From Nicotiana tabacum (lineage: Eukaryota; Streptophyta; Magnoliopsida; Solanales; Solanaceae), in contig NC_134085.1 of the NCBI RefSeq assembly GCF_000715075.1, forward strand, positions 155,896,178 to 155,960,177: 64,000 nucleotides of DNA. The letters run 5' to 3'. This document shows positions 1 to 12,105 of this stretch, piece by piece. Below the pieces are notes generated by a model, which worked only from the letters and a program-made list of their open reading frames with translations, was not told where the DNA came from and made no database searches. Every line of letters begins with the position of its first letter. The first letter of the stretch is position 1. The position numbers and the translations under genes are program-made.

Positions 1-645
1 GGTGGAACATCTTGTCCATTCTCCATGTACCAAGTCAAATTGATCTTTTTTAGAGTTCTTATAAGTAATTCTAGTCCATTCTAGTCCTTATCCGAACGAA
101 CTTAAATTAAAATAATGAAAGAAGAAATAAGCCCAAACACTCATAATTTTGGAATATTGTCATATTGAAAGTATGAATTTTTTGTAGTTTTCACATTTGA
201 TAAATGCCATGTAATTATCATGAAGAGAAAGAGAGACGGTTGGAAAACATAAGCCAGAATTAATAATCGGAATATTTTACAATTTTATTAAGGCTATGGC
301 TGGAGTGATTGATCCATGAGATTCTAAATCATTTTCGAAGCCCTTATGCAACCAATGTGAGGGACAAGTCCATTACCTAACCATAGATAATGTTTCCTTA
401 TGTATAGAGATTTTCTCTCTTTTACTGTACCAACCAAAGAAAAGAAAAAGACGTGGTTTGGAATATGCGAGTATTTTCAATGAAACACTTTCTTATTACG
501 TAAGTGTTTATCTAATCAAGGGGAATGATTATGAATGCTCAGTGTTTGCCGTTTTACTTTACTTGTCTCGTTGGCAGGGGCAGATATAACTACTCGACTA
601 TATTGATTCAACTGAACCCAATAATTGTAATATGAAGCTTAAATA
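1..645. other. AT-rich flank, nothing recognised
   Basis: This is the flank to the left of the copia element. It is AT-rich and I see no open reading frame of note, no LTR boundary and no RNA gene. It could be old intergenic DNA or the remains of a still older element. Confidence 0.5.
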
Positions 646-882
646 TGTTGATTAAACCTTATTTAACAGCGCAATTTCAGGGATCTCCCAATATGACTAA
701 CAATTAAATTATACAGAAAATTAGCTGCCCAATTTCAGAGATATTTGTCTAGCAATTAGTAGGTTAGTAATCAGGAGATAATTAAGACTCCTTTACTTGT
801 ATAAATACCTTGTAAATCCTACATTTCTGGATAATTGAAAGATATTAGAATTCTTTCATTTTCTGGATCTCTCTCTTCTTCA
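646..882 (+). repeat. 5' LTR of the copia element
   Basis: The LTR is 237 bp, begins TGTTGATTAA and ends CTTCTTCA. It aligns along its length with 21998-22240. It is followed three bases later by a tRNA-iMet type primer-binding site, which fixes its end. Confidence 0.9.
800..807 (+). promoter_or_regulatory. TATA box candidate in the copia 5' LTR
   Basis: TATAAATA lies about 80 bp before the LTR end, a plausible place for the U3/R promoter. The matching place in the 3' LTR reads TACAAATA, so only the 5' copy keeps the box. Confidence 0.5.
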
Positions 883-885
883 ATA

Positions 886-898
886 TGGTATCAAGAGC
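886..898 (+). other. Primer-binding site (tRNA-iMet type)
   Basis: TGGTATCAAGAGC matches the usual plant copia PBS TGGTATCAGAGC with one extra A. It sits three bases after the LTR end. Confidence 0.85.
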
Positions 899-1030
899 CT
901 AGAATTTTTTTCCCTGAATACTCCATTTTTGGTTTCTTCAGTAAATCTGTTTGATCCATCTCCGACTCTCCTTGATTCATCTCCGGCTTTTTGATTCCCT
1001 TCGATTCCAATTTACTTTCTTCTTTGAATC

Positions 1031-1796
1031 ATGGAGGATTCACGAGATACCTTGTCTACAAAATTTGATGGGCATACCTTGAAAATTTCATTTCAAGGCT
1101 TTCATTCGAGGATGAACCCACAGACGATAAAAGAAAAAGAAGATTGGGAGGTTGCCAATGGCAAAATCATCACAGGGCTTATCAATTCTGTCTCTGTTGA
1201 TATAGCTATGGAGCTGATATCCTTGAGAAAACATCAGAAATGTGGAGTCATCTGCATTCCCTCGGTAACCAACAAAATTTGGCTAGAGAATTTAAGTTGG
1301 AAATACTACTTGCAGAATCGAAACAAAGTGAGAAAAATGTTCATTCCTTCTATTCTGGATTACTCACATTATGCGCTGAGCAAGATATGGTTTTTGTTGC
1401 TTCAATCTCCATGGCTGCACTGAAGGATCTCATGACTACTATAAAAGAGGACAAGGACTGTCCAATTCCTGATGAAACTCAGGTATGAGTTCGAATCGTT
1501 GCATGCCAGCATTCTCAACAGGGAAAAACTACCAGCTTTGGATGTGGTGGTTTCCGAAGTTCTTCGAGAAGAAACTCGATTGGGGTCTCAAGCTTCTATG
1601 GAGAATTCCCTTGCCATGGGTACTGCCATGGCTGCATACAGAAGTTCTTCCTCCTCGAGCAACTCCAACAAGTCAGCTCAGTGTTTTCATTACAACGAAA
1701 CATGACACATCAATGCTCACCGCAAGAAGCAATATTATTGCAACTATTGTAAGAAGGATGGTCACATTATTCTAGAGTACGTGTCGTAAGAAATAT
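1031..1796 (+). pseudogene. copia gag (capsid/nucleocapsid), frameshifted
   Basis: Gag would form the virus-like particle that packages the element RNA. The start is the first ATG after the PBS leader (1031). The reading passes through three frames: an N-terminal part to about 1250, a middle part to about 1490, and a C-terminal part from about 1472 holding the gag-typical LREETR segment and a Ser-rich linker. A zinc knuckle follows near 1738-1785 as C-x2-C-x4-H, with the final Cys replaced by Tyr. At least two frameshifts and the missing Cys mean it is not functional. Assignment to copia gag rests on these motifs and the position between PBS and integrase. Confidence 0.75.
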
Positions 1797-2654
1797 GATT
1801 TTTCAAGTAAACACTCAACTCCTCATAGAGCTTTTCAGGCGATGGCAAGGGATGTTGGTACACATCAAACACCGGCATTGCTTGATCACAATGATATTCA
1901 TAAGATGAATAAGAATCATTGGCGGCGGCTCTTCCTAATGCAATCTCTAAAGCTCCGACTGCTACATACCCTGGTAAGAATACAATTTCAGATTCAATGG
2001 TATGACATATTGATTCGGTTGTATCTAACCACATGACAGGAAATCAAATTCTTTTTCCTGATTTATCTAGAACACATTCTACAGATTAAATTATTACAGC
2101 AAATGGTCCTGTATTATCTGCATCAGGGATTGGCTCCATTAAACCATTTTTGAAAGTTCTTTTTATATCAAAACTTACTGCAAATCTTTTATCTGTTCGA
2201 CAACTTGTAGAAAGAATTTTTTGGTTATATTTTCTCCTAACAGTTGTATTATTAAGAACATATTGACAGGGGAGGGCGTAAGGTCGGCAGGCTGTTTCTT
2301 CTTCAATCTACGGATACCAAGCTTCATCAATGTTTTCTCTCAGCTTAAAAAAAGATATCGAGTTTTCAAATAAAATATGGAACTTGTGGAATCTTCACTT
2401 AGGCCATCTACACTCTTCTCGTTTAAATTTCATGTTGAAATCTTGTATTTTGCTGGATAAACACTCACTGATTTTTCCCTCAAAATTACCTTGTGAGAGT
2501 TGTGCAAGATCAAAGAGTCATAAATTTTCATTTCAATTAAGCAATAGTACTTATTCTACTCTTTCAATTTAATTCATAGTGATGTTTCGGGTCCTTCTAC
2601 AGTTATATCTCGTTTGGCATTCAAGTATTTTATCTTATTCATTGACCAAGTATT
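1797..2654 (+). pseudogene. copia protease remnant, pre-integrase domain and start of integrase
   Basis: Around 2095-2220 is a degraded stretch like the region after the copia protease. From 2330 a frame of 80 residues shows the GAG-pre-integrase zinc-binding pattern: LHLGHLH, then C-x2-C in PCESCARSKSHK. Just after a stop and shift, about 2580-2649, the integrase core starts and reads up to FIDQ, which carries or abuts the first catalytic Asp region. The reading then stops dead at the solo LTR insertion (2655) and resumes at 17578 with SRYT. Several stops are present. Confidence 0.8.
2650..2654 (+). repeat. Left target-site duplication of LTR A (gtatt)
   Basis: These five bases precede the TG of LTR A. 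The partner at 17578-17582 reads gcatc, differing at two positions, both C/T. The gcatc copy restores an uninterrupted integrase reading, so the C form is probably the original. Confidence 0.6.
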
Positions 2655-3090
2655 TGTAACGACCCGACTAGTCGATTCAGGTATTTGCACTTCGCTCGGT
2701 GTTTTGAGGGCTCGAGTAACTCCGCATGATGTATTATAACTTGCGTAAATCGTCAGTATTGATTTTCAAGTTATTCGGAATCGAATTGGGGGAATGAACT
2801 TCAAGATATAAGTTCTAAGTTGGCAGAGTTGATCAAGTTTGAATTTTGGGCAATTGACCTTGGAATGGAGTTTCGTCAGTTCCATTAGCTTCGTTGGGTG
2901 ATTTCGGACTTAGGAGTGTGTCTGGATTGTAATTTGGAGGTCCGTAGTGGAATTAGTCTTGAATTGGCGAAAGATGGATTTTTGGAAAGTTTGACCGGGA
3001 GTGGACTTTTTGATATCGGGGTTGGATTCCGATTCAGGAAGTGGGAATAGGTCTGTAATGTCAAATGTGACTTGTGTGCGAATTTTGAGG
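2655..3090 (+). repeat. LTR A, left part
   Basis: These are the first 436 bp of LTR A up to element B. The last five bases (tgagg) are B's target duplication. No coding potential is seen. Confidence 0.8.
3086..3090 (+). repeat. Left target-site duplication of element B (tgagg)
   Basis: A perfect match to 14126-14130 on the other side of element B. Confidence 0.92.
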
Positions 3091-3814
3091 TGTGATGACC
3101 TTTTAGGTCATCACTTGTGTTGCAAGTGAATTCAGTGTACCAAGGCCTAAAAAAACCTCCTTATTACATCAAATTGATTTACGTGCATGGTCTGGACCTA
3201 TATCCAGAAAGCCTTCTATGTGAAAATATGAGAAATAGAAATCTTTAGAGTTAAAAATTTAATTATGGTTGACTTTGGTCAACTTTTTTGAGCAAACGGA
3301 TCCGAATCCATATTCCGACGATCCCGAGAGGTCCGCATTAAAATATGGCACTCGGGCGTATGCCCGGAGATGAATTCCGAGGTCCCAAGCCTTAGAAATC
3401 AATTTTTGAAAGAAATTGTTTTCTTGAATTATCTAAGAAATGAAGAAAAGAATTAATGTTTGAAACCATTGTTATCGGGACCGTATTTTGGTTCCAGAGC
3501 CCGGTACAAATTTTTTATAGTATTTGAAAGATAACTGTGAAATTTGGTGAAAAATGGAGTTTATTTGACGTGAATTGCACTTCCGGTTAAAGAGTTATGA
3601 ACTTTGAGAGTTCTTGATGAAAATGTTGAGTTTTGAGGTTTAATTCATGATTTTACATGTTATTTTTATGATGTGATCGCACGAGTAGGTCCATATGATG
3701 TTTTTGAGTTAGTATGCACACTTGGTTTGGAGTTCCGAGGGCTCGGATGAGTTTCGGGTAAGTTCCGGGATGTTTTAGGCTTAAAACCAGAAGTTGCAGG
3801 TCTCTGAACTTGCC

Positions 3815-3960
3815 AGTGCGGTCTGCGGTCGACCTTGTGCGGTGCGCGGTGGAGGGCTATGCGGCCGCAATTGACTTTGTGCGCTCCACACAAGGGCACT
3901 AGATTGCAGTATCCTCATGAAGGGTTGTGCGGCCGCAGTCCATTTTGTGCGGTCCGCACA
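3815..3960 (+). repeat. Palindrome array in B 5' LTR
   Basis: A CG-rich patch with two copies of the palindrome TGCGGCCGCA (3860-3869, 3928-3937), the near-palindrome GTGCGGTCCGCAC (3947-3959) and degenerate partners such as GTGCGGTGCGCGGT. The 3' LTR has the same patch at 11945-12089. Confidence 0.75.
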
Positions 3961-5035
3961 GTGGGTCTGATAGGGGTAAAAATAGACAGGATTTTCAGTT
4001 ATTTGCATTTTTCAAAACCCCATAAACATAAGAAGCGATTTTTCAAACAACCTTTCTTCTCCAAAACATTGGTAGGTGATTTCTAACTCATTTTCTTTCC
4101 TCCTTAACGTCTTTTAACATGATTTCAACTCAAAATCAATGATTTTCATGGGGAAAATTGGGTGCTTTGGGTAGAACCTAGATTTTTCAAAAATTGGGGA
4201 TTTGGACCTCGATTTGAGGTCTAATTTCAAAACAAATCATGTATTTGGGTTCGTGGGGGAACGGGTAATCGGTTTTTGGTTCAAACCTCAGGTTTTGACC
4301 ATGTGGGCCCGGGGGCGATTTTGACTTTTTGGGAAAAACTTTAGAAAACTTATTTCCAAGCATTATAATTGATTCATTTAGTATTTATTGATGTAATTAA
4401 GTAACTTGTTACTAGATACGAGCGAATTGGTTGTGGAATCAAGGAGTAAAGCTATAATTAAATCGTGAATTGTGTTCGTGACATCGAGGCAAGTGTTTGG
4501 TCTAACCTTAGCTTGAGGGATTAGGAGTTGAGTATTGCTTGCTATGTGGTAATTGTTGAGTATGACGTATAGGCATGGTGACGAGTATCTATAAATTGGT
4601 ATCTAGCATGCCCGTGAGTCTTTATAATGTGATTATCATGACTTTGTTGTATCTTTCATGCCTTGGTGATGGCTTCTAATTGTTGTATAAAGTTTGTGGA
4701 AAGAATTGTGACCTATGAACATTAAGGAGCGTTGGATCAAGTTGTATAACGAATTGTGAAAGTATAAGTGAAAATTACACTTTTAGAGCATTGGCTCGAG
4801 TTGTGAAATGAATTGTGAAGGTATAAGTGATAATTGGACCTCTAGAGCATTGGATCGAGTTGTGAAATGAATTGTGAAGTAAAAGTGAGAAAGAGAAGAT
4901 ATCATTATTATATCTCCCTTGCGGGGATTTAATTGTTGACTTGTTGCTCCCTTGCTGGGATTCTTATTGCAAATTTTATTTATGTCCTTGCCTTATTGTT
5001 TGTGATTGTTGTTTGGGTGAGGAAAGAGAGTTAAA

Positions 5036-5300
5036 GCACGAACGGTGATGTCATACATTGTTTGTTTTGTGAGGAAAGAGTGCAAAACACGAAGGGTGAT
5101 GCCGTGTATTATTGTGAGGAAAGAGTGTAAAGCACGAAGGGTGATGTCATGCCGCACAATGTACCATTCTGTGCCTATTATATTGATTTCGTGGCGAGAA
5201 AAGAGAGTAAAAGCACGAAGGGTGATGCCGTGCACACTTTTATTATATGATTGCTTTGGTGAGGACGAGAGTAAAAGCACGAAGGGTGATGCCGTGCATT
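5036..5300 (+). repeat. Hairpin repeat array in B 5' LTR
   Basis: Five spaced copies of a 21-base unit GCACG-(11)-CGTGC, each able to fold into a 5 bp stem with an 11-base loop AAGGGTGATGC. Starts are near 5036, 5086, 5133, 5213 and 5278; some copies are mutated in one arm. Homologous arrays are at 13199-13415 and, in LTR A, 16040-16345. Confidence 0.75.
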
Positions 5301-6027
5301 TGTTGATTTCTGATTCTTTGTTGATATCCGAGTTATATTGTTTCTTTCATTACTTGATGTCTTTCTATTCGGAATTGTTATCTCCCCCACAACATGATTC
5401 CCCTCCCATATTGACTGGTTATTTCGGTATTTCTTTTTCGTTGTACATATTTGAACTGCACAGGTTTATTTGGTAGTCTGATCCTAGCATCGTCACTACT
5501 TCGCCGAGGTTAGGCTAGATACATACCAGCACATGGGGTCAGTTGTGCTGATACTGCACTCTGCACTGTGCGCAGATCCCGGAGCAGCTTTCGGACCGTA
5601 GTGTGGAGGCTACCTTCAATCCACGTAGAGATCCAAGGTAGACCTGCAGGCGTCCGCAGGCGTCCGCAGGCCTTGATGTCTCCCTCTATTCCTATTTCCT
5701 ATTTCATTTTCCTTTTATTTAGAAACAGTGTATTATTATTTCTTCAGACTTTGTATGTAGTAAATCTTAGACCGTCTGTGACACTATGACACCAGGTTTT
5801 GGGTGGTTAAGACTTAAGTAATTATAATAGACGAAAATTTCAGATATTTAATTGTTATCTTCCGTTTAATTTTTTTAAAGTTCCGTTGGTTTCCTGTTAT
5901 CACCTTACATTTGTTAAAAAAGAGTAGTTGAATAATGAAGTAAGTAGTTAAGGTTTTGGCTTGCCTAGCTCACATTATTAGGCGCCATCATGACTCCCGA
6001 GAGTGGGAAATTCTGGTCGTGACAAGT

Positions 6028-6039
6028 TAGTATCAGAGC
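6028..6039 (+). other. Primer-binding site of element B
   Basis: TAGTATCAGAGC differs by one base from the iMet PBS TGGTATCAGAGC. It lies four bases after the 5' LTR end. Confidence 0.85.
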
Positions 6040-6219
6040 TCTAGGTTACATAGGTCTCACAGTTCATAGATAAGCTTAGTAGAGTCTGAGGGATCGGTAT
6101 AGAGACGTCTGTATTTAACCCCAAAGGCTACAGAGTTAGGAAAACTTCACATTTATTCTTTCTTATCGTTCGGTTTGGTTTCTCAATGCTAATTGAATTT
6201 CTACTCTGTTCTTTCGTAG

Positions 6220-7710
6220 ATGGCGAGAACACGCGCTTCCTCATCCACTGACCAGCAGCCTGAGCCCCCAGCAGCAGCTCCCACGAGGGGTAGAGGGCGA
6301 GGCCGAGGTAGGGGCAGGGCTCATCCCCGAGAAGCACCACCAGTGGCGGAGCCTCAGGTTGACTTTGATAACGAGGTTCCGGCCCCAGCAGTTCCGATAG
6401 GCCCAACTCAGGTCCTAGAGGGGTTTATTTCTACCCCAGTTCTTCAGGATGCTCTGGTCCGTCTAGTGGGCCTCTTGGAGAGTGTCAGCCGGGCAGGCTT
6501 GTTTCTTGTAGCACTAGTCGTCTCTCATACTGGAGGAGGAGCCCAGACTCCTGCTACTCGCACTCCGGAGTAGGTAGCTCCCCCGATTCAGACTCCAGCA
6601 GTTCAGCCAGTTGGAGCAGTTCAGCCGAGTGTGGTAGCTCAGACCAATGATGGAGCAGCTATGTCGTTGATGCTTTGTAGATATTGGATAGGTTCACCAA
6701 GCTCTTCACTACTACTTTTAGAGGTGCATCTACTGAGGATCCCCAGGATTATCTAGACAGCTGTCACGAGGTTCTTAGGAACATGGGGATAGTTGAGACC
6801 AATGATATTGATTTTGCTACTTTTCGCTTATCTGGATCCGCCAAGACTTGGTAGAGAGATTATTGCTTAGCTAGACCAGCCGGATCGCCAGCCTTGACTT
6901 GGTAGCAGTTTACACAGCTATTTCTGGAGAAGTTTCTCCCTATTAATTAAAGAGAGGCCTATCGGAGGCAGTTTGAGCGCCTCCAGCAGGGTTCTATGAC
7001 TGTTACCCAGTATGAGACCATATTCATCGACTTGGCTCGTCATGCTCTTATCATACTTCCCACCGAGAGAGAGGGGGTGCGAAGGTTTATTGATGGACTT
7101 ATTTAGCCGATTCGTCTTCAGATGGCTAGGGAGGCTGGGAGTGAGATTACTTTTCAAGAGGTGGCCAATGTGGCCCGTAGAGTTGAGATGGTTTTGTCAC
7201 AGGGAGGTGGTCATAGGTCGGACAAGAGGCCTTGTCATTCAGGCAGATTCGGTGGTACCTCGTCCGGAGGTAGAGATTCATATGGTAGAGGCAATCCTCC
7301 TAGGTCTTTTCAGTCAGCGCTTCAGGTTTCTCACGGTGCTGCAGGTAGCCGTGGTCCTCAAATGCAGTATTTTGATCAGCAGTCCTAAAGTGCACCACCA
7401 ACTCCTATCAGTGCACCGCGGCTTCAGAGTTTTCGGGGTGGTCATTCAGGTCATCAAGGCCAGCAGTCTCAGCAGTTGAGGGCTTGCTACACTTGTGGTG
7501 ATATGGTTCACATTGCTAGCTTTTTCCCTCGAGCACCGAGTAGCTCTCAACATCAGGGTTCTCATGCCATGGTGCAGGCACTAGGTGTTCCACAGCCCGC
7601 CCAGCCAGCCAGCTAGAGGTGGGGGTAGAGGTGCTAGAGGTGGAGGTATATGCACTAGAGGTGGAGCTCAGGCCGCTAGAGGTGGAGGCCAACCAGCAGC
7701 AGGCCATCCC
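6220..7710 (+). pseudogene. Chromovirus gag (element B)
   Basis: The ATG at 6220 opens an N-terminus rich in Arg-Gly and Pro (residues 23-40 are RGRGRGRGRGR-like), typical of chromovirus Gag. A TAG at 6571-6573 stops it, where CAG would be expected. The capsid homology continues from about 6690 after a shift (TKLFTTTFRGA, then VTQYETIF and the FIDGL segment) with further TAG stops at Trp or Gln positions. The zinc knuckle near 7486-7536 reads C-x2-C-x4-H but the last Cys is Phe. After it, a Gly-Arg linker from about 7610 holds repeated stops. Gag would form the particle; this copy cannot. Confidence 0.85.
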
Positions 7711-7739
7711 AGAGATGTAGCTAAGGTGGTGGGGCCCAG

Positions 7740-8400
7740 CCCCGATGTTATGCCCTTTCAGCCAGGCCCATGGATGAGGCTTCAGATGCAGTTATTACAG
7801 GTATGGTTCTGGTTTGTGATAGAGATGCTTCAGTGTTATTTGATCCAGGGTCTACATATTCGTATGTGTCATCTTATTTTGCACCATATCTGGTCATGCC
7901 TAGTGATTCTTTAAGTGCTCCTATTTATGTGTCTACACCGGTGGGTGATTCTATTATGGTAGATCGAGTCCATCGTTCATGTATAGTTGTGATTGGAGGT
8001 TTTGAGACTCATGTAGATTTGCTTCTTTTGGACATGGTCGATTTTGATGTCATCTTAGGGATGGACTGGTTATCACCTTACCATGCTATCTTGGACTGTC
8101 ATGCCAAGACTGAGACCTTAGCTTTGCCAGGTATGCCTCGTTTAGAGGTGAGAGGGACTCCTGGTCATTCCACCCATAGTGTTATCTCTTATGTGAATGC
8201 TCGACGTATGGTCGAGAAAGGGTGTTTAGCCTATTTAGCATATGTTCCTGATTTTAGTGCTGAGGTCCATGCTATTGATTTTGTGCCCGTTGTTCGTGAG
8301 TTTTCTGAGGTTTTCCCTTCAGACCTACCGGGTATGCCACCCGTGACTTTTGCATTGACTTGGCTCTGGGCACTCAGCCCATTTCTATCCCACCATATCG
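7740..8400 (+). pseudogene. Aspartic protease domain (element B)
   Basis: The frame of 216 residues from 7770 holds a retropepsin-like domain. The catalytic motif is LFDPGSTYSYVS (residues about 25-36), the usual chromovirus variant of D-T/S-G, and the downstream hydrophobic FDVILGMDWL segment is also typical. It would cleave the Gag-Pol precursor. The frame then runs into the start of RT (EFSEVFPSDLPGMPP) and is broken by a frameshift near 8361. The domain itself looks intact; its links on both sides are not. Confidence 0.88.
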
Positions 8401-9085
8401 CATGGCCCCGCCGGAGTTGAAAGAGTTGAAGGAGTAGTTGCAAGACTTGCTTGAGAAGGGTTTCATTAGGCCGAGTGTTTCGCCTTGGGGTGCGTCGGTG
8501 TTGTTTATTAAGAAGAAGGATAGATCAATGAGAATGTTTATTGATTACCGACAGTTGAATAAGGTTACAATCAAGAATAAGTATCCATTAGTGAGGATTG
8601 ATGATTTGTTTGATCAGCTTCAGGGTGCCAGGGTATTTTCGAAGATTGACTTAAGATCTAGCTACCATAAGTTGAGGATTAGGGCATCCGATGTCCCTAA
8701 GACAACTTTCCGCACTCGGTACGGGTGTTATGAGTTCTTGGTTATGTTATTCGGGTTGACAAATGCCCCAACAGCTTTTATGGATTTGATTAACCGAGTG
8801 TTCAGGCCTTATTTGGATTCGTTCGTGATAGTCTTCATTGATGATATTTTGATATACTCCCGCAGCCGGGAGGAACACAAGCAGCATCTTAGAGTGGTTC
8901 TTCTGACTTTGAGGGATAGCCAGTTGTATGCTAAATTTTCGAAGTGTGAGTTCTGGTTGAGTTTAGTTGCATTTCTGGGTCATGTTTTATCAGTAGAGGG
9001 TATTTAGGTTGATCCGAAGAAGATTGAGACATTCAAGAACTTTCCCAGACCAGTATCAGCTACAGAGATTCGGAGTTTCTTAGGA
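8401..9085 (+). pseudogene. Reverse transcriptase, fingers and palm (element B)
   Basis: From 8438 a long frame covers most of the RT: the block [11 protein letters not shown], the KIDLRSSYH block with the first catalytic Asp, the [10 protein letters not shown] block and the YxDD-equivalent FIDDILIYS near 8835-8861. The last is the usual chromovirus FIDD form. A TAG at 8433-8435 precedes it and another at 9005-9007 ends it; both replace residues that are sense in relatives. It would copy element RNA into DNA. Confidence 0.92.
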
Positions 9086-9880
9086 TTGGCAGGTTACTAT
9101 CATCAGTTCGTGGAGGGGTTCTCATCTATGGCATCCCCAATGACCAGGTTAACCCAGAAGGGTGCCCAGTTCAGATGGTCGGATGAGTGTGAGGCGAGCT
9201 TTCAAAAGCTCAAGACAGCTCTAACTACGACAGCGGTGTTGATTTTGCCCATAGGTTCAGGGCCTTATACAGTCTATTGTGATGCATCTCGTATTAGACT
9301 CGGTGTAATATTGATGCATGAGGGCAAAGCCATTGCCTATGCTTCGCGGCAGTTGAAGATTCATGAGAAGAACTATCCGGTTCATGATTTGGAGTTGGCA
9401 ACCATTGTTCACGCATTGAAGATTTGGAGGCATTATCTGTATGGCATGGCATGTGAGGTGTTCACAGATCACAAGAGTCTTCAGTAATTGTTCAAACAAA
9501 AGGAGTTGAATTTGAGGCACAACAGGTGGTTGGAGTTGTTGAAAGATTATGATATCACCATCTTATATCATCCGGGAAAGGCCAATGTGGTGGTCAATGC
9601 TTTTAGTAGGAAGTCAGCCAGTATGGGCAGTCTTGCTTCTATTCCGGTTGGTGAGAGACCGCTTGCTTTGGATGTTCAGGCTTTGGCCAATCAGTTCATG
9701 AGGTTGGATGTTTCTGAGCCTAGTCATGTGTTATCTTGCACAGTTGCTTGTTCTTCATTATTGGAGCGTATCCGAGATCAGCAGTATGATGATCCCCATT
9801 TGTGTGTCCTCAGGGATACGGTGCAGCGCGGAGGTGCCAAGAAGGTTACCTTAGATGATGATGAAGTTTTGAGATTGTAG
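9086..9880 (+). pseudogene. RT connection and RNase H (element B)
   Basis: The frame resumes after the stop at 9005-9007 with [10 protein letters not shown] (connection). RNase H follows: the first Asp in [11 protein letters not shown], the catalytic Glu region in [10 protein letters not shown] and an Asp in [12 protein letters not shown] at 9485-9487 interrupts it where Tyr is expected. The last segment (LYHPGKANVVVNAFSRK) has Asn where chromoviruses usually have the final catalytic Asp in VVADALSRK, so activity would be lost even without stops. Confidence 0.88.
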
Positions 9881-10671
9881 GGTCGAGTTTGTGTACCTAA
9901 TATGGATGGGCTTCGGGAGTTGATTTTGGAGGAGGCCCATAGCTCCTGGTAATCTATTCATCCGGGCGCCGCGAAGATGTATCAGGATTTGCGGCAACAT
10001 TATTGGTGGCGGAGAATGAAGAAGGATATCGTTGCATATGTGGCTCGGTGTTTGAATTGTCAGCAGGTTAAGTATGAGCATTAGAGGCCTGGTGGCTTGT
10101 TTCAGAGGATTGAGCTTCCCGAGTGGAAGTGGGAGCAGATCTCTATGGATTTCGTTTTGGACTCCTGCAGACTTGGAGGAAGTTCGATGCAATATGGGTC
10201 ATTGTTGATAGGCTGACCAAGTCGGCGCATTTCATTCACGTGGCAATCTCCTATTCTTCTGAGAAGTTAGCTAAGATCTATATCCAGGAGATTGTTCATC
10301 TTCATGGTGTGCCCGTGTCTATCATTTCGGACCGAGGTACGCAGTTTACCTCGTGCTTCTGGAAAGCAGTTCAGCGAGAGTTGGGCATACGGGTTGAGTT
10401 GAGCACAACGTTTCATCCTCAGACGGACGGGCAGTCTGAGCGGACTATTCAGATTTTGGAGGATATGCTCCGAGCTTGTGTCATTGACTTTAGAGGCTCG
10501 TGGGATCAGTTTTTACCTTTAGCAGAGTTTGCCTACAACAACATCTACCAATCGAGTATTCAGATGGCTCCTTATGAGGCTTTATATGGTAGGCGGTGTC
10601 GGTCTCCGATTGGATGGTTGAGCTGGGAGAGGCTCGGTTGTTGGGTACGGATCTGGTTCAGGAGGCCTTGA
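9881..10671 (+). pseudogene. Integrase zinc-binding and catalytic core (element B)
   Basis: The HHCC zinc-binding domain is at about 9955-10075: His residues in IHPGAAKMYQDLRQHYWW and Cys pair CLNCQQ. The catalytic core follows: first Asp in SMDFV, second in ISDRGTQFTS, Glu in TDGQSERTIQ. Stops at 9878-9880, near 9950 and at about 10081 (CAG to TAG type) and a frameshift near 10160-10190 break it. The core would insert the cDNA into the genome. Confidence 0.9.
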
Positions 10672-11225
10672 ACAAGGTCAGGATTATTCAGGATAGGCTT
10701 CGTACAGCTCAGTCCAGGAAAAAGAGTTATGCCGACCGCAAGGTTTGTGATTTGGCATTCATGGTCGGTGAACGGGTATTGCTTCGAGTGTCGCCTATGA
10801 AGGGCGTAATGAGATTTGGGAAGAAGGGAAAGCTTAGCCCTAGGTTCATTGGCCCGTTTGAGATTCTTGATCGAGTGGTAAAGGTGGCTTATAGACTTGC
10901 ATTGCCACCGAGCTTGTCAGTCGTGCATCCAGTGTTTCATGTGTCCATTCTTTGGAAGTATCACGACAATCCATCTCACGTGTTAGATTTTAGCACTGTC
11001 CAGTTGGACAAGAACTTGTCTTATGAGGAGGAGCCGGTAGCTATTCTAGACCGGCAGGTTTGTCAGTTGAGATCGAAGAGTTTTTCTTCTATCTGTGTTC
11101 AGTGGAGAGGTCAGCCCGCTAAGGCATCGACCTGGGAGTCCGATATGCGAAGCCGTTATACCCATCTTTTTCCCGACTCAGGTACTTCCTTCTTATGTCT
11201 GTTCGAGGACGAACGGTTGTTTTAG
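10596..11225 (+). pseudogene. Integrase C-terminus with chromodomain (element B)
   Basis: This frame overlaps the end of the core after a frameshift near 10610. It holds the GPY/F-like segment ([15 protein letters not shown]), the conserved [10 protein letters not shown] segment and, from about residue 142, a chromodomain: [12 protein letters not shown], then [14 protein letters not shown] and SRYTHLFPD. Chromodomains in this clade bind histone marks and steer insertion to heterochromatin, which suits a window of stacked repeats. The 209-residue frame itself is open. Confidence 0.88.
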
Positions 11226-11235
11226 AGGTGTAGGA
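11222..11235 (+). other. Polypurine tract of element B
   Basis: A purine-rich TTAGAGGTGTAGGA immediately precedes the 3' LTR start at 11236. It is the expected primer for plus-strand DNA synthesis. Confidence 0.7.
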
Positions 11236-11944
11236 TGTGATGATCACTTGTGTTCCAAGTGAATTCAGTGTTCCGAGGCCAAAAAAAACCTCCTTATTAG
11301 CGCACCTTGATTTACGTGCATGGTCCGGACCTATATCCAGAAAGCTTTCTATGTTAAATTTGAGAAATAAAATCTTTAGAGTTAAAAATTTGATTATGGT
11401 TGACTTTGGTCAACATTTTGAGAAACGGACCCAGGTCCATATTTCGACAATCCCGGGAGGTCCGTAGTGAAATTTGCGACTTGGGCGTATGCCCGTAGAT
11501 GAATTCCGAGGTCCCAAGCCTTAGAAATCAATTTTTGAAAGAAATTGTTTTATTGAATTATCTAAGAAATGAAGAAAAGAATTAATGTTTGAAACCATTG
11601 TTGTCGGGACCGTATTTTGGTTCCGGAGCCCGGTACAAACTTGTTATAGCATTTGAAAGATAAATGTATAATTTGGTAAAAAACGAAGTTTATTTGACGT
11701 GACTTGGACTTCTGGTTGAAGAGTTATGAACTTTGAGAGTTCTTGATGTAAATGTTGAGTTTTGAGGTTTAATTCATGATTTTACATGTTATTTTGATGA
11801 TGTGATCACACGAGTAGGTCCATATGATGTTTTTGAGTTAGTATGCACACTTGGTTTGGAGTTCCGAGGGCTCGGGTGAGTTTCGGGTAGGTTCCCGGGT
11901 GTTTTAGGCTTAAAACCAGAAGTTGCAGGTCTCTGAACCTGCTA

Positions 11945-12089
11945 GTGCGGTCCGCGGTCGACCTTGTACAGTGCGTGGTGGAGGGCTATGCGGCCGCAAT
12001 CGACTTTGTGCGCTCCACACAAGGGCACTGGATTGCAGTATCCTCTGGAAGGGCTGTGCGGCCGCAGTTCAATTTGTGCGGTCCGCACA
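11945..12089 (+). repeat. Palindrome array in B 3' LTR
   Basis: The counterpart of 3815-3960, with TGCGGCCGCA twice and GTGCGGTCCGCAC once. It ends just upstream of the TATA candidate at 12106. Confidence 0.75.
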
Positions 12090-12105
12090 AGGGGTCTGAG
12101 AGGGG

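Larger units (their letters stand above)
3091..6024 (+). repeat. 5' LTR of element B
   Basis: The LTR is 2,934 bp, starting TGTGATGACC and ending GTCGTGACA. It carries a palindrome array (3815-3960) and a hairpin array (5036-5300). Short frames within it are not genes. Near its start it has a 14 bp stretch missing from the 3' LTR. Confidence 0.93.
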